Assembly: GCA_015488855.1 (NCBI GenBank)
Contig: WFMY01000250.1
Location: forward strand, 1-16,175
Length of the DNA stretch: 16,175 bases
Source: Helicobacteraceae bacterium
GTDB taxonomy: Bacteria > Campylobacterota > Campylobacteria > Campylobacterales > Sulfurimonadaceae
Reading direction: 5' to 3'
The notes beneath the pieces are model-generated. The model was not told the DNA's origin. It saw nothing but the letters and a program-made list of their open reading frames with translations, and made no database searches. Below, piece by piece: positions 15,123 to 16,175 of the stretch. Every line of letters starts with the position of its first letter. Position 1 is the stretch's first letter. Both the position numbers and the translations under genes were made by a program.

Positions 15123-16175
15123 ATGAGTATAAAAGCAAAGTTTTCATGGTCATTTTTTATGATCATATTATCAGTTGTTGCTTTATCTATTTTCGTCTAT
15201 AGTGGTATAGGCAAAGCTTCTGATGGTTTTACAAGCTATAGAGAGATGGCTAAAAATAGTGTTTTAGCAAGTCGCGTTCAATCAAATATGCTTATGGTTA
15301 GAATGAATGTAAAAGATTATATAAAAACCAATTCAAAAAAAGATTTTAATGAGTTTGAGGACTACTACAACAAAACCACAATATTGGTCAATAGAGCGCT
15401 CAAAGAGATACAAGAACCCTCACGCGCACAGAAGGTAAAAGAGGTGCAAAAACAACTTATTGATTATAAAAATTATTTCAATCAAGTAGTAGCATTTTAT
15501 GAAAAAAGAAATAAAATTGTATTTAAAAACTTATATGTCAATGGAAAGAAGATAGAACAGCTTATAACATCAGTTATGAATAGTGCAAATCAAGATGGTG
15601 ATACTGATTCTGCCTTAGATGCAGCAAAATCCATCAGAATACTCCTCTTAGCAAGGCTTTATACAACTAAATATCTACTCGATAATTCTCAAAAAGATTT
15701 TCAAAGAGCGAACAAAGAGTTTCACAATCTACATAAATCTTTAGTCACGACAAGAAATGGATTGCAAAACAAAAAAAGAAGAGCGCAACTCTTGCAAGCT
15801 ACACAATTGATAAAAGTATATAAAGATGGAGCTGATCAGATAGGAGGCATCATAGCAGCAAGAAACAGTATTGTACATAACAAGCTCGATGTTATAGGAC
15901 CACATATAGCAAAATTAAATCAAGATATAAAATTATCGATTAAAAAAGATCAAGATACCATAGGTCCAAGAGTTGCTAGTGAAAATGAAACATTAAAAAC
16001 AGTTTTAATCTCAGTAATTTCATTGGTCATACTTTTTATTATTAGTGTAATTGTGTTGGTTATTTTAAAACCTTTAAATCGCTTAGCTTATCTAGCTAAA
16101 GATTTAGATGCAAGTGAAAATGACTTGACAAAAAGATTTGATGCTCATGGTAATGACGAAATATCGGCTATAGCC
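15123..16175 (+). CDS. Membrane receptor with long helical periplasmic domain and HAMP, probably a methyl-accepting chemotaxis protein (partial)
   Basis: The frame is open for 351 codons from the ATG to the right edge. TM1 is at about residues 8-28 and TM2 at about 293-315. Between them lie about 260 mostly helical, charged residues, a size that fits a helical bimodular (HBM, double four-helix-bundle) sensor rather than a single four-helix bundle. After TM2 comes a HAMP domain start: KPLNRLAYLAKDLD and then GNDEISAIA. This layout is typical of chemoreceptors that sense small organic ligands, but some hybrid kinases (TorS-like) share it, and the signalling domain is outside the window. The gene has its own promoter and diverges from fdxA. 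An MCP is the most likely identity. Confidence 0.8.
   Translation, partial: MSIKAKFSWSFFMIILSVVALSIFVYSGIGKASDGFTSYREMAKNSVLASRVQSNMLMVRMNVKDYIKTNSKKDFNEFEDYYNKTTILVNRALKEIQEPSRAQKVKEVQKQLIDYKNYFNQVVAFYEKRNKIVFKNLYVNGKKIEQLITSVMNSANQDGDTDSALDAAKSIRILLLARLYTTKYLLDNSQKDFQRANKEFHNLHKSLVTTRNGLQNKKRRAQLLQATQLIKVYKDGADQIGGIIAARNSIVHNKLDVIGPHIAKLNQDIKLSIKKDQDTIGPRVASENETLKTVLISVISLVILFIISVIVLVILKPLNRLAYLAKDLDASENDLTKRFDAHGNDEISAIA

Overview
The window looks like chromosomal DNA of a Campylobacterota (epsilonproteobacterial) bacterium, most like Sulfurimonas or a close relative. It is AT-rich, its promoters show a strong TATAAT -10 box with little -35, and genes are tightly packed with ATGA or TAATG overlaps. 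The gene order fdxA-ndk-DUF177-rpmF-plsX-fabH is the one I remember from Campylobacter jejuni (Cj0333c to Cj0328c). I can support no tRNA, rRNA, CRISPR array, insertion sequence or prophage. No gene-free stretch reaches 300 bases; the longest are about 205 bp (14918-15122) and 183 bp (9325-9507), and both hold promoters.

Left part (1-3224, minus strand): feoA-feoB for ferrous iron uptake, then an OmpR-type response regulator and the first 32 codons of a membrane protein that is probably its sensor kinase. The four genes overlap or lie within about 30 bp. A Fur-box-like inverted repeat covers the putative feoA promoter, so iron may control the whole set. pssA (phosphatidylserine synthase) diverges from feoA on the plus strand.

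Middle (3842-9324, minus strand): a two-gene signalling operon encodes a 1119-residue Cache-type hybrid histidine kinase with two receiver domains and an HPt domain, followed by a receiver-GGDEF diguanylate cyclase. Together they form a likely phosphorelay that sets c-di-GMP. Upstream is rmuC. A 20-bp AT-rich palindrome sits on the -10 region of the kinase operon.

Right part: a DEAD-box RNA helicase with a Gly/Arg/Asn-rich tail (plus strand) is preceded by a leader that can fold into a long hairpin, and is followed by a HIT-family protein. Convergent to these is the lipid, ribosome and nucleotide cluster fabH-plsX-rpmF-DUF177-ndk, with an Alvin-type ferredoxin gene upstream. The window ends inside a methyl-accepting-chemotaxis-like receptor gene on the plus strand.

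Most of the window is ordinary core genome. I see no clearly new multi-gene system. The best leads are the structured helicase leader, the kinase/cyclase relay with its palindromic operator candidate, and the apparent link between Fur-controlled feoAB and a two-component system.
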